Assembly: GCF_000250675.2 (NCBI RefSeq)
Contig: NC_018681.1
Coordinates: 3,658,001-3,722,000 of the forward strand
DNA from: Nocardia brasiliensis ATCC 700358
GTDB lineage: Bacteria > Actinomycetota > Actinomycetes > Mycobacteriales > Mycobacteriaceae
Direction: 5' to 3'
Length of the DNA: 64,000 bases
The notes under the pieces: model-generated
Told to the model about the DNA's origin: nothing
The model's database searches: none
Seen by the model: only the letters and a program-made list of their open reading frames with translations
In this document: piece by piece, positions 8,653 through 17,141 of the stretch
Numbering within the stretch: position 1 is the stretch's first letter
Layout of the letters: every line of letters starts with the position of its first letter
Translations under genes and position numbers: made by a program

Positions 8653-9929
8653 AAAACCGTAACAACCCCCACCCCCGACTCGCCATCGGTTTTGTCGATG
8701 AGCGAACCCGTGCGGTAGTTGGCGGCTACCAGGGCAAGGCAAGCCAGGGCGGCGAGGGTGGCGACGGCGAACATCGAGGGGTAGGTGAAGGCGGCGGATT
8801 CGTGGAGGAAGGCGAGGAGGGCGGGGACGCCGAAGCCGAGGTAGCTGACGGAGTAGAAGACGGCGGTGAGGCCGGCTAGATCATCGGGGCGGGCGATGCG
8901 TTCGATCTCCTGGAGGCCGGCGACGAGGCCGATACCGTAGCCCGCGCCGAGGACGACGGCGACGGCGAGTGTGGCCCAGAAGGTGAGCGCCCCGGAAGCC
9001 CAAGTGGCCGTGACCATTCCGATGGTTACGAAGAGCAGGGAGACGACCGCGGCGCGCGCGGTGCCGGGCTTGTCGATCCGGCGAGCGACGGACTGGATGG
9101 CGAAACCACAGCTCAGGGTGATGACGCAGATCAGCGCTGAGAAGGCGATCGGCGCGCCACGCAGATGCGGGGCCATCAGAGCGGGCATGATCGCGTAAGC
9201 CGTACCGGCGGAGGTGAACAACCACAGGGCGACCGGCAGGACGACGTAGCGGAAGCGCCGGTGCCCGGCGGCGGGCACCTTCAGGTCGTCGACCAATCGG
9301 CCGGGGTTCGCCTGCGTCACCACGGTTTCCGGCACCCGGGTCACCCACACGGCGGCGATCAGGCACAATGCCACGTTGATCAGGTAGGCGAGCTCGTTCG
9401 GCCACGGCGCCCACTGGGCGAGCGCACCGGCCAGGCCCGCGCCGACCGCGAAGCCGCCCGTCAAGCTCATCGCCGACCGACGCGCCCCGGTGCCGCCGGG
9501 TTGCGCGGGACCGAACGGCGGCTGGGCGAGTTCCTTGAGCCAGCTACCGCCGACGGCCATCGCGAGACCCAGTGCGACGCCGCACAATACGCGCCCGGCC
9601 GAGAGCAGCGGCACCGATGTGGCGCCGAACGCCAGCAGCAGCGCGCCCGCGGCACTGATCAGCGGGGCGGGACGCAGCAGCGCGCGACGGCCGTACCGGT
9701 CCGAGAGCGGACCGCCGATCAGCAGGGCGGGCACGATGCCGAGCACGTAGTAGAACAGCAGCAGATCCACGGTGGTGGCGGGCAGCCCGTGGTTCTTGTA
9801 CATCACCAGCAGCGGTGTGAATTCGTTTCCGCCCCAGGCGATCGCGAACATCGTCGCGGCGACGCCCCACCACTGCCGCGAGCTGACGCGGGTGGACGTG
9901 GGTGGGGCGGTGGTGGTCGAGGCAGCCAT
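8643..9929 (-). CDS. MFS transporter
   Basis: Major facilitator of 428 residues with about twelve hydrophobic helices. The motif-A loop GGPLSDRYGRRALLRP lies between helices 2 and 3, and an RRIDKPG loop occurs in the second half. The ATG at 9929 is used, with GAAGGGA five bases upstream; the A of this ATG is shared with the TGA of the GntR gene, so the regulator and transporter are coupled. It probably exports or imports a small molecule sensed by the GntR protein; nothing in the sequence identifies it. Confidence 0.88.
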   Translation of the reverse strand: MAASTTTAPPTSTRVSSRQWWGVAATMFAIAWGGNEFTPLLVMYKNHGLPATTVDLLLFYYVLGIVPALLIGGPLSDRYGRRALLRPAPLISAAGALLLAFGATSVPLLSAGRVLCGVALGLAMAVGGSWLKELAQPPFGPAQPGGTGARRSAMSLTGGFAVGAGLAGALAQWAPWPNELAYLINVALCLIAAVWVTRVPETVVTQANPGRLVDDLKVPAAGHRRFRYVVLPVALWLFTSAGTAYAIMPALMAPHLRGAPIAFSALICVITLSCGFAIQSVARRIDKPGTARAAVVSLLFVTIGMVTATWASGALTFWATLAVAVVLGAGYGIGLVAGLQEIERIARPDDLAGLTAVFYSVSYLGFGVPALLAFLHESAAFTYPSMFAVATLAALACLALVAANYRTGSLIDKTDGESGVGVVTVFRR

Positions 9930-10570
9930 CACAGTCCCTTCAGCTCCAATTGGTGCACGCCGGACAGATGTTCGGCGAGCGCGCTCGCGAAACGGTCCAC
10001 CGCACCGGTTTCGATCAGCCCGGCGAGGTGGGCGTGCTGCTCGATGATCCGGTCGATGTCGATCGGCCCGTGGCGCAGCGCGACGCTGTTCATCCGGCGC
10101 TGCCGTTCGCGCAGCGAGTCGTAGAAGCTCGCGAGCAGCGGGTTGCCCGCCGCGATCACGTAGGAGCGATGAAAGTCGGTGTCCACCAACGCGAATTGGT
10201 CGAGGTCGCCGGCCGCGGCCAGTGCGCGCTGGCGGTCGAGCGAGTCACGGAACTGGGTCGTCAGCGCAGTGCGGTCGGTCGACGCGAGGGCTCGCACGGC
10301 GGCGGCCTCCACCACGTAGCGGGCGTAGGCGACGTGTTCGGCTTCGTCGGGTGGGATCGGCACGACCAGGGCGCCGCGCTTCGGATAGAGCTTCATCCAC
10401 CCTTCGGTCTCCAACCGCAGGAAGGCCTCGCGGACGGGCGTGCGTGACGTGCCGAGGTCGGCGGCGATCTCGCCCTCGCTGATCAGCTCGCCACCGGCCA
10501 GTGTGCCGGTGAGGATGCGCTCCTTGACCTCGCGATAGGCCTGCTCGGCCGATGAATACGTCTTAGACAC
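9929..10570 (-). CDS. GntR-family regulator, FCD (FadR) subfamily
   Basis: Transcription regulator of 213 residues. The N-terminal winged helix has the hallmark ISEGEIAADLGTSRTPVREAFLRLE, followed by an all-helical FCD ligand domain with metal-ligand-like residues D and H in DTDFHRSYVIAAG and later histidines. The GTG at 10570 is preferred over an ATG nine codons upstream, since that ATG has no ribosome site while TAGGAT (10578-10583) sits 7 bases before the GTG, as in leaderless actinobacterial genes. It likely regulates itself and the coupled MFS gene. Confidence 0.85.
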   Translation of the reverse strand: MSKTYSSAEQAYREVKERILTGTLAGGELISEGEIAADLGTSRTPVREAFLRLETEGWMKLYPKRGALVVPIPPDEAEHVAYARYVVEAAAVRALASTDRTALTTQFRDSLDRQRALAAAGDLDQFALVDTDFHRSYVIAAGNPLLASFYDSLRERQRRMNSVALRHGPIDIDRIIEQHAHLAGLIETGAVDRFASALAEHLSGVHQLELKGL

Positions 10571-10583
10571 AAGTTGTATCCTA
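10569..10583 (-). promoter_or_regulatory. Leaderless promoter -10 plus possible GntR operator
   Basis: On the minus strand TAGGAT (10578-10583) fits a TANNNT -10 element 7 bases before the GTG start. It directly abuts the palindrome ACAAGTTGT (10569-10577), which overlaps the start codon and could be an autoregulatory site. Both calls are by eye. Confidence 0.4.
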
Positions 10584-10760
10584 GGGGTGAGCAGCATCTA
10601 ACCGACTGTGAGGTTTGTTACTGCGCGCCGTGCCCGTTCGACGCACACTGCTCGAACTCTGTTCCAGCAGGACCGGCGCACACCGCTCGAACCGGTCGGC
10701 CGCGCCGACCGGCGGACACTCGGACCGCGTCACCTCTCGTCAGCAAGGACGGTACGAACC

Positions 10761-11771
10761 TTGTCCCTCGGTCTCTGGCTTCGTGCCGCCGCGTACCGGT
10801 CCGTCGGCTGTGTGGTCGCCGTGTCGGCTCTGCTGCTGATATCGATCTCGGTCACTCCCGCCCCGGCTCACGCGCAATCGCAAGCGGTGCTCGACCACAT
10901 CGAGCCGAAATCGGATCGCTGGGCAGAGGTGTTCGTGCGCTCGCCCGCGATGGGCCGGGTGATGCAACTCGACGTGCTGCATCCGGTGGCGGGCACCGCG
11001 CCGCATCCGACGCTGTATCTGCTCGACGGGGACGGCGCCACCGATCAGGAGGCGCAGAGCACCTGGACCCGCAAGTCCGACATCGTGCAGTTCTTCGCCG
11101 ACAAAGCGGTCAACGTAGTGATGTCCGTCGGCGGGCCGGGGTCCTTCTACACCGATTGGTTGCGCGACGATCCGAAGCTCGGCCACAACCGGTGGGAAAC
11201 GTTCCTGACGCAGGAGCTGCCACCGCTGCTGGACCGGCTGCTGGACGGCAACGGAAGGAACGCGATCGCGGGGGAGTCGATGGGCGCGCAGGCCGCGGCG
11301 ACGCTGACGTTCCGGCATCCGGCGCTCTATCGGGCGATGGCCGCCTATAGCGGCTGCCTGATCTCCGGCAAACTCGATCAGGCGACCGTGCGGTCGGCGG
11401 TGACGATCAAAGGCGGCGACCCGGACAACATGTGGGGGACCCGCACCGATCCGGAATGGGCCGCGCACGATCCGAGCAAGCACATCGAGGAACTCCGCGG
11501 CAAGCAGATCTACATCTCGACGGCCAGCGGTGTGCCGGGCCGCGCCGACTTCACCTACGACCCGACCGCCGACTATCCCGAGGACACGTTCAACTCGATC
11601 GTGCTGGAGTCGCTCGCGCACGACTGCACGACCGAGTTCGACGCGGACCTACGGGCGTACGGCGTCCCGGCGACCGTCCGCTACACGGACTTCGGGACGC
11701 ACTCCTGGCCGTACTGGCAGGCCGCGCTGCACGACTCGTGGCCGATCTTGGCGCAGGGTCTCGGCGACTGA
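10761..11771 (+). CDS. Antigen-85-family mycolyltransferase-like esterase
   Basis: Exported alpha/beta-hydrolase of 336 residues, probably transferring mycolic acids onto trehalose or arabinogalactan in the envelope. Family marks follow antigen 85 closely: SPAMGRVMQLDVLHP, YLLDGDGATD, GGPGSFYTDW, RWETFLTQELP, nucleophile Ser in AGESMGAQAAATL, NMWGTRTDPEWAAHDP, and catalytic His in FGTHSWPYWQ. A signal peptide ends at APAHA before QS. The TTG at 10761 is taken as start because AGGACGG precedes it and it gives a normal signal; an in-frame GTG at 10608 would add 51 Arg-rich residues. The exact acyl acceptor is unknown. Confidence 0.85.
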   Translation: MSLGLWLRAAAYRSVGCVVAVSALLLISISVTPAPAHAQSQAVLDHIEPKSDRWAEVFVRSPAMGRVMQLDVLHPVAGTAPHPTLYLLDGDGATDQEAQSTWTRKSDIVQFFADKAVNVVMSVGGPGSFYTDWLRDDPKLGHNRWETFLTQELPPLLDRLLDGNGRNAIAGESMGAQAAATLTFRHPALYRAMAAYSGCLISGKLDQATVRSAVTIKGGDPDNMWGTRTDPEWAAHDPSKHIEELRGKQIYISTASGVPGRADFTYDPTADYPEDTFNSIVLESLAHDCTTEFDADLRAYGVPATVRYTDFGTHSWPYWQAALHDSWPILAQGLGD

Positions 11772-11858
11772 GCAAGGCGCTGTGCCGAAGATCATGCGGA
11801 TGAGCACCCCGGCGGCAGGTCTCGTCTGATGATTAATCGAGCTATTTGGCAATTTCTA

Positions 11859-11903
11859 GAATTATCTTCATAGATCTAGACCTGATCTTGCATGATCTTC
11901 ATA
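11859..11903. promoter_or_regulatory. Probable AldR operator repeats upstream of ald
   Basis: Three related AT-rich sites in a high-GC background: GAATTATCTTCAT (11859-11871), GATCTTGCAT (11884-11893) and GATCTTCATA (11894-11903). The first matches 12 of 13 bases with a site in front of aldR. Lrp-family proteins bind such repeated degenerate sites; the assignment is inference. Confidence 0.55.
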
Positions 11904-11970
11904 ATTTTACCTGTAACGGTCCACATCATGCGGATCGACTATCGACCGACATCGACATTCAGGAGCGCAG

Positions 11971-13077
11971 GTGAAGATCGGGGTACCCCGCGAGGTCAAG
12001 AACCACGAGTATCGGGTGGCGATCACCCCGGCCGGTGTGCACGAACTCGTCTCCCGCGGGCACGAGGTGTACATCGAGACCGGCGCCGGTCGTGGGTCCG
12101 CGTTCGAGGACGAGGCCTACACGGTCGCGGGCGCGCGCATCCTGCCCACCGCCGACGAGGTCTGGGGCACAGCGGAATTGGTGCTCAAGGTGAAGGAGCC
12201 GGTCGCCGAGGAGTACGGGCGCATGCGCGAGGGGCAGGTGCTGTTCACCTACCTGCACCTGGCCGCCTCCAAAGAGTGCACCGACGCGCTGCTGAGCTCC
12301 GGCATCACCTCGATCGCCTACGAGACGGTCACCGCCAAGGACGGCTCGCTGCCGCTGCTCGCGCCGATGAGCGAGGTCGCGGGCCGACTGGCCCCGCAGG
12401 CCGGCGCCTACCACCTGATGCGCAACGGCGGCGGCCGCGGCGTGCTGATGGGCGGCGTGCCCGGCACCCCGCCCGCCAATGTGGTCGTGATCGGCGCGGG
12501 CGTCTCGGGTGGCAACGCGATCAACATCGCGCACGGCATGCGCGCCGAGGTGACCGTGCTCGACCTGAATATCGCCCGGCTGCGGGAGATCGACGCGCAG
12601 TACAAGGGCCAGGTGCGCACGATCATGTCCAACCGCCTGGAGATCGAAAAGGCCGTGCGCCAGGCCGATCTGGTGATCGGCGCGGTGCTGGTGCCGGGTG
12701 CGAAGGCGCCGACGCTGGTGTCCAACGACCTTGTCGCGCAGATGAAGCCGGGTTCGGTGCTGGTCGACATCGCGATCGATCAGGGCGGTTGCTTCGCCGA
12801 TTCACGGCCGACCACGCACGCCGAGCCCACCTACCGGGTGCACGAGTCGGTGTTCTACTGTGTCGCGAACATGCCCGGCGCGGTGCCCTACACCTCGACC
12901 GTGGCCCTCACCAACGCCACACTGCCGTACGTGGTTTCGCTGGCCGAGCGCGGCTGGCGGGACGCGGTCGCGGCGGACCGCGGCCTGGCCGACGGCCTGA
13001 GCACCCATGCGGGCGTGCTGCTTTCGGAGTCCGTGGCGGCCGCGCACGGCTATGTCGCGGAAAGCCTCGTGGCCTGA
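11971..13077 (+). CDS. ald: L-alanine dehydrogenase
   Basis: NAD-dependent interconversion of L-alanine and pyruvate plus ammonia, serving alanine catabolism and redox balance. At 368 residues it has the usual length. The N-terminus MKIGVPREVKNHEYRVAITP contains the conserved Arg, KVKEP and TYLHLA contain the catalytic Lys and His region, and VVVIGAGVSGGNA is the Rossmann NAD loop. The GTG at 11971 follows AGGAGCGCAG. The 199-bp upstream region is AT-rich and carries Lrp-type repeats, and the likely regulator aldR lies convergently downstream. Confidence 0.96.
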   Translation: MKIGVPREVKNHEYRVAITPAGVHELVSRGHEVYIETGAGRGSAFEDEAYTVAGARILPTADEVWGTAELVLKVKEPVAEEYGRMREGQVLFTYLHLAASKECTDALLSSGITSIAYETVTAKDGSLPLLAPMSEVAGRLAPQAGAYHLMRNGGGRGVLMGGVPGTPPANVVVIGAGVSGGNAINIAHGMRAEVTVLDLNIARLREIDAQYKGQVRTIMSNRLEIEKAVRQADLVIGAVLVPGAKAPTLVSNDLVAQMKPGSVLVDIAIDQGGCFADSRPTTHAEPTYRVHESVFYCVANMPGAVPYTSTVALTNATLPYVVSLAERGWRDAVAADRGLADGLSTHAGVLLSESVAAAHGYVAESLVA

Positions 13078-13094
13078 GTCGGGACCGCATTGCG

Positions 13095-13127
13095 CAGGGC
13101 GGCCGGCCGGTGGGGCCGGCCGCCCTG
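13095..13127. terminator. Bidirectional hairpin terminator
   Basis: Perfect 14-bp stem (CAGGGCGGCCGGCC at 13095-13108, complement 13114-13127) with a 5-nt loop between the convergent ald and aldR stops. Confidence 0.75.
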
Positions 13128-13128
13128 G

Positions 13129-13653
13129 TCAGCCCTGGGTATTCGTGCGCGGGCGCATGTGCTCGAAGATGAGGATCGTCTCGGTCGAGGCGACGGCCGG
13201 ATGCTCGCTCAGATTATTGAGCACGAACCGGCGCAGCTCGTCGGTGTGCGACGTGGCGACGTGGATCAGGTAGTCGTCGGCGCCCGCGATGAAGTACACG
13301 TTGAGCACCTCCTCGAATTCCGACATCTGCTCGCCGAACTCGGCGAGTTGCTGGCGCGCGCTGGCGCGCAATCGCACCGCGATCATGGCCTGCAGGCTGC
13401 GGCCCAGTGCGGCCGGGTCGATATCGGCGTGAAATCCGCGAATCACGCCGCGCTCCACCAGGGCTCGTACCCGGCCCAGGCAGGTGGAGGGCGCGATGCC
13501 CGCGGCCGCGGCGAGCGCGTTGTTCGTCATACGCCCGTCGCGGGCGAGGTTGTCCAACAGGATCCGGTCGATATCATCGATCGGGACACCGGCAGGCGGG
13601 TGCACCAGCTGAGCCGGTGCGCCCCCGCCGACGGGTGATTCACTCTTACGCAT
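13129..13653 (-). CDS. aldR: Lrp/AsnC-family regulator of alanine dehydrogenase
   Basis: Regulator of 174 residues: an N-terminal helix-turn-helix (DDIDRILLDNLARDGRMTNN then LAAAAGIAPSTCLGRVRALV) and a C-terminal RAM ligand-binding domain (VLNVYFIAGADDYLIHVATS). Its position beside ald and the sharing of a 13-base motif between the two promoters support the AldR call. In mycobacteria AldR acts on ald with alanine as effector; the same is inferred here. Unlike the usual divergent pair, the two genes face each other. Start ATG at 13653 has only a weak ribosome site. Confidence 0.85.
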   Translation of the reverse strand: MRKSESPVGGGAPAQLVHPPAGVPIDDIDRILLDNLARDGRMTNNALAAAAGIAPSTCLGRVRALVERGVIRGFHADIDPAALGRSLQAMIAVRLRASARQQLAEFGEQMSEFEEVLNVYFIAGADDYLIHVATSHTDELRRFVLNNLSEHPAVASTETILIFEHMRPRTNTQG

Positions 13654-13667
13654 GCCCCGACGGTACC

Positions 13668-13710
13668 GAATTTTCTTCGCGAGTCTATCGGTTGTTTGAA
13701 TTATCTTCGT
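13668..13710. promoter_or_regulatory. Probable AldR autoregulatory repeats
   Basis: Two direct repeats, GAATTTTCTTCGC (13668-13680) and GAATTATCTTCGT (13698-13710), start 30 bp apart (about three helical turns) just upstream of aldR. The second is nearly identical to the site at 11859 before ald. Confidence 0.55.
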
Positions 13711-13745
13711 AACTCGCAGGTCGCCCGGCGCCCTGCCGGAGGCGT

Positions 13746-15140
13746 TCAGGCAGGTGGCCGCGGGTGCGGCCGAGCCTGCTCCAGTTGCGCGGCCACCGAC
13801 AGAATCGTCGTTTCGCCGTTGGCCGGCCCGACCAATTGCACCGCCAGCGGCAGCCCGTCCGACCCGACACCGGCGGGCAACGAGGCTGCCGGGTGGCCGG
13901 TCACATTCCAGAGCGCGGTGTAGGCGATCATCGGAATGGAGGCGAGCTGCGCGCCGATCGTGTTCGCGCCGTCGAGCACGCCGATGCGCGGCGGGCGGCC
14001 CGCGAGCGTCGGGGTGAGCAGCAGATCGCAGTCGGTGAAGACGCGATCGGCATTGCGCGCCAAGGCTTCTCCCTGGCGAATCGCCCAGTCGAGGACCGGG
14101 CCGCGCGCCCAGGCGCCCATCCGGACCGTCTGACGGGTGCGGCGTTCCAGGAACTGCGGGTGCTCGACCTCCGCGGCTTCGGCGCGGACGCCACCGAAGA
14201 ACTGCGGATAGAACGCGTGCGTGGATTCGCGGTAGCCGGGATCCACCTCGAACACCGAATGTCCCAGTTCGGCAAGCAGTTTCGCGGTGTCCCGGACCGC
14301 GCGCACGTGCTCGGGGTCCGGTTTGGCCAGCGGTGTCACCGATTTCGTGCTGTAGCCGATGCGCAGGGGCGCGCCGGGCTGCCTGGCCGCCTGCTCGAAC
14401 GAGAGGGCGGGCTCGGGCGCGGTGAACCGGGCGCCGGGCACGTTGCCGCGGATCACGTCGAACACGATCGCGGCATCGAGCACGCCCCGGGCCAGCGGGC
14501 CGAGCACGCCGAGGGTCAGCCAGAGATGCTCGCTCGGGGCCACCGGCACCCGGCCGCGCTGCGGCTTGAGCCCGAACAAGCCACAGCAGGCCGACGGGAT
14601 CCGGATCGAACCGCCGCCGTCACTGCCCATCGCGATCGGGACCAGGCCGGCCGCGACCGCGGCCGCCGAACCGCCGCTCGAACCGCCCGTGGTGCGGGTC
14701 CGGTCCCAGGGATTACGGGTCACCCCGAAAGTGCTCGACTCGGTGAACGGCCACTGCCCGAATTCCGGCATCGTGGTCTTGCCGACGATGATCGCGCCGG
14801 CCCCGCGCAACCGGCGGATCACTTCCGCGTCCGCCTGTGCGGGGGAGGTATTGGCCCGGGTGCCGAAGCTGGTCACGAAACCGGCGATGTCGATCTCGTC
14901 CTTGACCGCGATCGGAATGCCGTGCAGCGGGCCGACCGGACCGGCGGCCCGTTCCCGATCCCGCTCGACCGCTTCGGCGCGGGCCTGCTCGTGGAAGACC
15001 CTGGTGAACGCGTTGAGATCCGCGGCGGCGTCGATGCCGTCGAGGGTGGCGCCGACGAGTTCCCGGCTGGACAGCGCCCCCTGCTCGAGCAGTTCTCGCT
15101 GCTCGACCAGACCCGCGGCGACGACGTCCTGGAGATCCAT
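13746..15140 (-). CDS. Amidase (amidase-signature family)
   Basis: Hydrolase of 464 residues of the Ser-cisSer-Lys amidase family, cutting an unknown amide. The catalytic Lys lies in IPIAVKDEID, the cis-Ser and the neighbouring Gly/Ser-rich signature in TTGGSSGGSAAAVAAG, and the nucleophile in MGSDGGGSIRIPSACCG. The length is normal, and no signal peptide is seen. The ATG at 15140 has GGAGCGGAAAG upstream. GatA is unlikely because gatC/gatB are absent here and the protein looks like a stand-alone catabolic amidase. Confidence 0.9.
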   Translation of the reverse strand: MDLQDVVAAGLVEQRELLEQGALSSRELVGATLDGIDAAADLNAFTRVFHEQARAEAVERDRERAAGPVGPLHGIPIAVKDEIDIAGFVTSFGTRANTSPAQADAEVIRRLRGAGAIIVGKTTMPEFGQWPFTESSTFGVTRNPWDRTRTTGGSSGGSAAAVAAGLVPIAMGSDGGGSIRIPSACCGLFGLKPQRGRVPVAPSEHLWLTLGVLGPLARGVLDAAIVFDVIRGNVPGARFTAPEPALSFEQAARQPGAPLRIGYSTKSVTPLAKPDPEHVRAVRDTAKLLAELGHSVFEVDPGYRESTHAFYPQFFGGVRAEAAEVEHPQFLERRTRQTVRMGAWARGPVLDWAIRQGEALARNADRVFTDCDLLLTPTLAGRPPRIGVLDGANTIGAQLASIPMIAYTALWNVTGHPAASLPAGVGSDGLPLAVQLVGPANGETTILSVAAQLEQARPHPRPPA

Positions 15141-15246
15141 CTGCTTTCCGCTCCTCTCGCATCACACCGCGGCGTGACCGGTGCGATCCAGCCGTCGTGC
15201 CGAAGACACGACAGTAGATAGTCGAATGACCATTCCGCAATGAATA

Positions 15247-15307
15247 CGGTCCCGGATCACAAGGAGTTCAGTATTCCGGCGAACCAGGCGGGTGATATCC
15301 GGGACCG
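15247..15307. terminator. Long-armed inverted repeat downstream of udh
   Basis: Eleven-base perfect arms (CGGTCCCGGAT at 15247-15257, complement 15297-15307) whose inner flanks ATCAC and GTGAT can extend the stem. It lies after the stop of the uronate dehydrogenase gene on the minus strand. Confidence 0.45.
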
Positions 15308-15326
15308 CGTTGTCGGGAAATGGGTG

Positions 15327-16130
15327 TCAGAGCGGGTTGGGTTCGCCCAGTGGGGTTTCCAGGAACGGGCCGCCGAGGAAGACCGGAGCGGCGCCCGCGG
15401 TGACCTCGGTGGCGAACTTCTCGGCATCGTCGAGGCTCCGGTAGCCGAGCTGCTCGGCCTCGGCCAGGGAGCCGATGGCACGGGTGTTCTTCGAGACGCC
15501 CCAGATCACTTGGTAGCCAGGGCTTTCCGCCGTGAGACAGGCCTCGAAGAGGCGGGCGCCGTCGTCCGGTGACAGCCAGGTCGACAAGCCACGGACGTCG
15601 TGCGGCCGTTCGAAACACGAGCCGATGCGCACGCAGATCACATCCATCCCGAATCGGGAGTGATACAGGCTGCCGAGCGCTTCGATCGCGGCTTTGCTGA
15701 ATCCGTAGTAGGTGTCCGGCCGCGGGGGCGCCGCGCCCGCGATGCCGTGCGGTCCCGCCTCGCCGACCCGCCGGTAGCCGACGGCGTGATTGCTCGACGC
15801 CAGCACGACGCGGGTGACACCCGCCTGCCGTGCCGCTTCCAGCACGGTATGGGTGCCATCGACATTCACCGCGAGCACTCGCTCCCAGCTGTCCTCGCGG
15901 CTGATGCCGCCCAGATGGATGACCGCGTCCACCTCGCGGCAGGCGGCCGCCATGGTGCCTGGGTCGGTGAGCGAGCCGGTGAGCAGCTCGACCTGTTCGG
16001 TGGGTTGCGGCGCGGGCAGTTCGGCGAGATCCAGTAGCCGCAGGGTGCGGCCGGGCCGGGCCATGCGCGGTCGCATCAGGGTGCCGATGCCGCCGCCCGC
16101 GCCGGTGATCAGGATCCGGTCATGGCTCAT
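15327..16130 (-). CDS. udh: Uronate dehydrogenase-like NAD-dependent SDR
   Basis: Extended/atypical SDR of 267 residues, predicted to oxidise hexuronic acids to aldarolactones with NAD. Seen: the N-terminal cofactor loop ILITGAGGGIGTLM, HLGGISREDSWERVLAVN, the SSNHAVGYR segment with catalytic Ser, and YYGFSKAAIEAL with the Tyr-x3-Lys pair, followed by VRIGSC and LSTWLSPDD, which recur in characterised uronate dehydrogenases. The length is typical. No other uronate genes are adjacent, so the pathway is not confirmed locally; a general NAD-dependent epimerase is the alternative. Confidence 0.75.
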   Translation of the reverse strand: MSHDRILITGAGGGIGTLMRPRMARPGRTLRLLDLAELPAPQPTEQVELLTGSLTDPGTMAAACREVDAVIHLGGISREDSWERVLAVNVDGTHTVLEAARQAGVTRVVLASSNHAVGYRRVGEAGPHGIAGAAPPRPDTYYGFSKAAIEALGSLYHSRFGMDVICVRIGSCFERPHDVRGLSTWLSPDDGARLFEACLTAESPGYQVIWGVSKNTRAIGSLAEAEQLGYRSLDDAEKFATEVTAGAAPVFLGGPFLETPLGEPNPL

Positions 16131-16206
16131 CCGGCATCGTCTCCGTTCGTGCGAAAACCAGAAGACGCTGCGGGGCAGAGCCTTTCACATGTCATTGTCC
16201 TCGCTC

Positions 16207-17088
16207 TCAGACTTGCCAGACCCGGCTCAGCGGCCTGATCTCACGCAGGCGGGTGAGTTTGTCCGGGTTGCGGACTATGTAGATATGGGTGATCCGGCCG
16301 TTCGCGACGGACAGGCTGATCGTGGCGCTGAGATCACCGTCGGTGTCGACTCGCAGCGCCGCGGCGCCGTTGACCGACACCGACCAGAGGTGCGCGCCCG
16401 GCACGAAATCGGGGAACTGAGCGAACATGCGCGCTGTCCGGCGCGCGCCGCGCAACGGGTGCGGGAACGCCTGCACGATCCCGCCGCCGTCGGCGACCAG
16501 CAGCACATCGGGGGCGAGCACGTCGAGCAGGGCCTGGATGTCGCCGGTTTGGATCGCGCGGCGGAACTGCGCCACCGCGGTCTGCTGCTCGACGCGGGTG
16601 ACCGGCACGCGCGGCCGCCGGGCGGCCACGTGCTCGCGCGCCCGGCGGGCGATCTGCCGGACCGCCGCCGCGGACTTCTCCAGCGCACCGGCGATCTCCT
16701 CGTACGGGGCGTCGAAGACCTCGCGCAGCACGAACACCGCGCGCTCGGTCGGCCCGAGCGTTTCCAGCACCGTCAGCATCGCCATCGACACGTGCTCGGC
16801 CAGTTCCACATCCTCGGCCACGTCGGGACTGGTGAGCAACGGTTCGGGGAGCCATTCGCCGACGTACTCCTCGCGCCGCCGCGCCACGGTGCGCAGCCGG
16901 TTGAGCGCCTGCCTGGTGGTGGTGCGCACCAGATAGGCGCGCGGGTCACGCACCTCGCTGCGGTCCACCGTCGCCCAGCGCAGCCACGTCTCCTGCACCA
17001 CGTCGTCGGCGTCGGCGGCGGAACCGAGCAGCTGGTACGCCACCGTGAACAGCAGACTGCGATGGGTGACGAACGGGTCGTCGCGCAT
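16207..17088 (-). CDS. ECF41-family sigma factor (SigJ-like)
   Basis: Extracytoplasmic-function sigma factor of 293 residues with a built-in C-terminal SnoaL-like domain. Region 2 (FTVAYQLLGSAADADDVVQETWLRW) and region 4 (LGPTERAVFVLREVFDAPYEEIAGAL) are clear. Three marks of the ECF41 group are present: WLPEP in the linker, DGGG in the C-terminal domain and NPDKL near the end. In this group the C-terminal domain replaces an anti-sigma factor. The ATG at 17088 with AAGGGAGA upstream is preferred; an ATG at 17145 overlapping the preceding stop is possible. The coupled upstream gene is the usual target. Confidence 0.92.
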   Translation of the reverse strand: MRDDPFVTHRSLLFTVAYQLLGSAADADDVVQETWLRWATVDRSEVRDPRAYLVRTTTRQALNRLRTVARRREEYVGEWLPEPLLTSPDVAEDVELAEHVSMAMLTVLETLGPTERAVFVLREVFDAPYEEIAGALEKSAAAVRQIARRAREHVAARRPRVPVTRVEQQTAVAQFRRAIQTGDIQALLDVLAPDVLLVADGGGIVQAFPHPLRGARRTARMFAQFPDFVPGAHLWSVSVNGAAALRVDTDGDLSATISLSVANGRITHIYIVRNPDKLTRLREIRPLSRVWQV

Positions 17089-17141
17089 GCGGTCTCCCTT
17101 CGATGCGGCACGGTGCCCGGCCGGCTCCGCGGTCGGCGCGC

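Noticed and set aside
10608..10760. N-terminal extension of the mycolyltransferase-like gene from GTG 10608
   Set aside because: It would place 51 Arg/Thr-rich residues before the signal peptide and has no ribosome site; the TTG at 10761 fits export.
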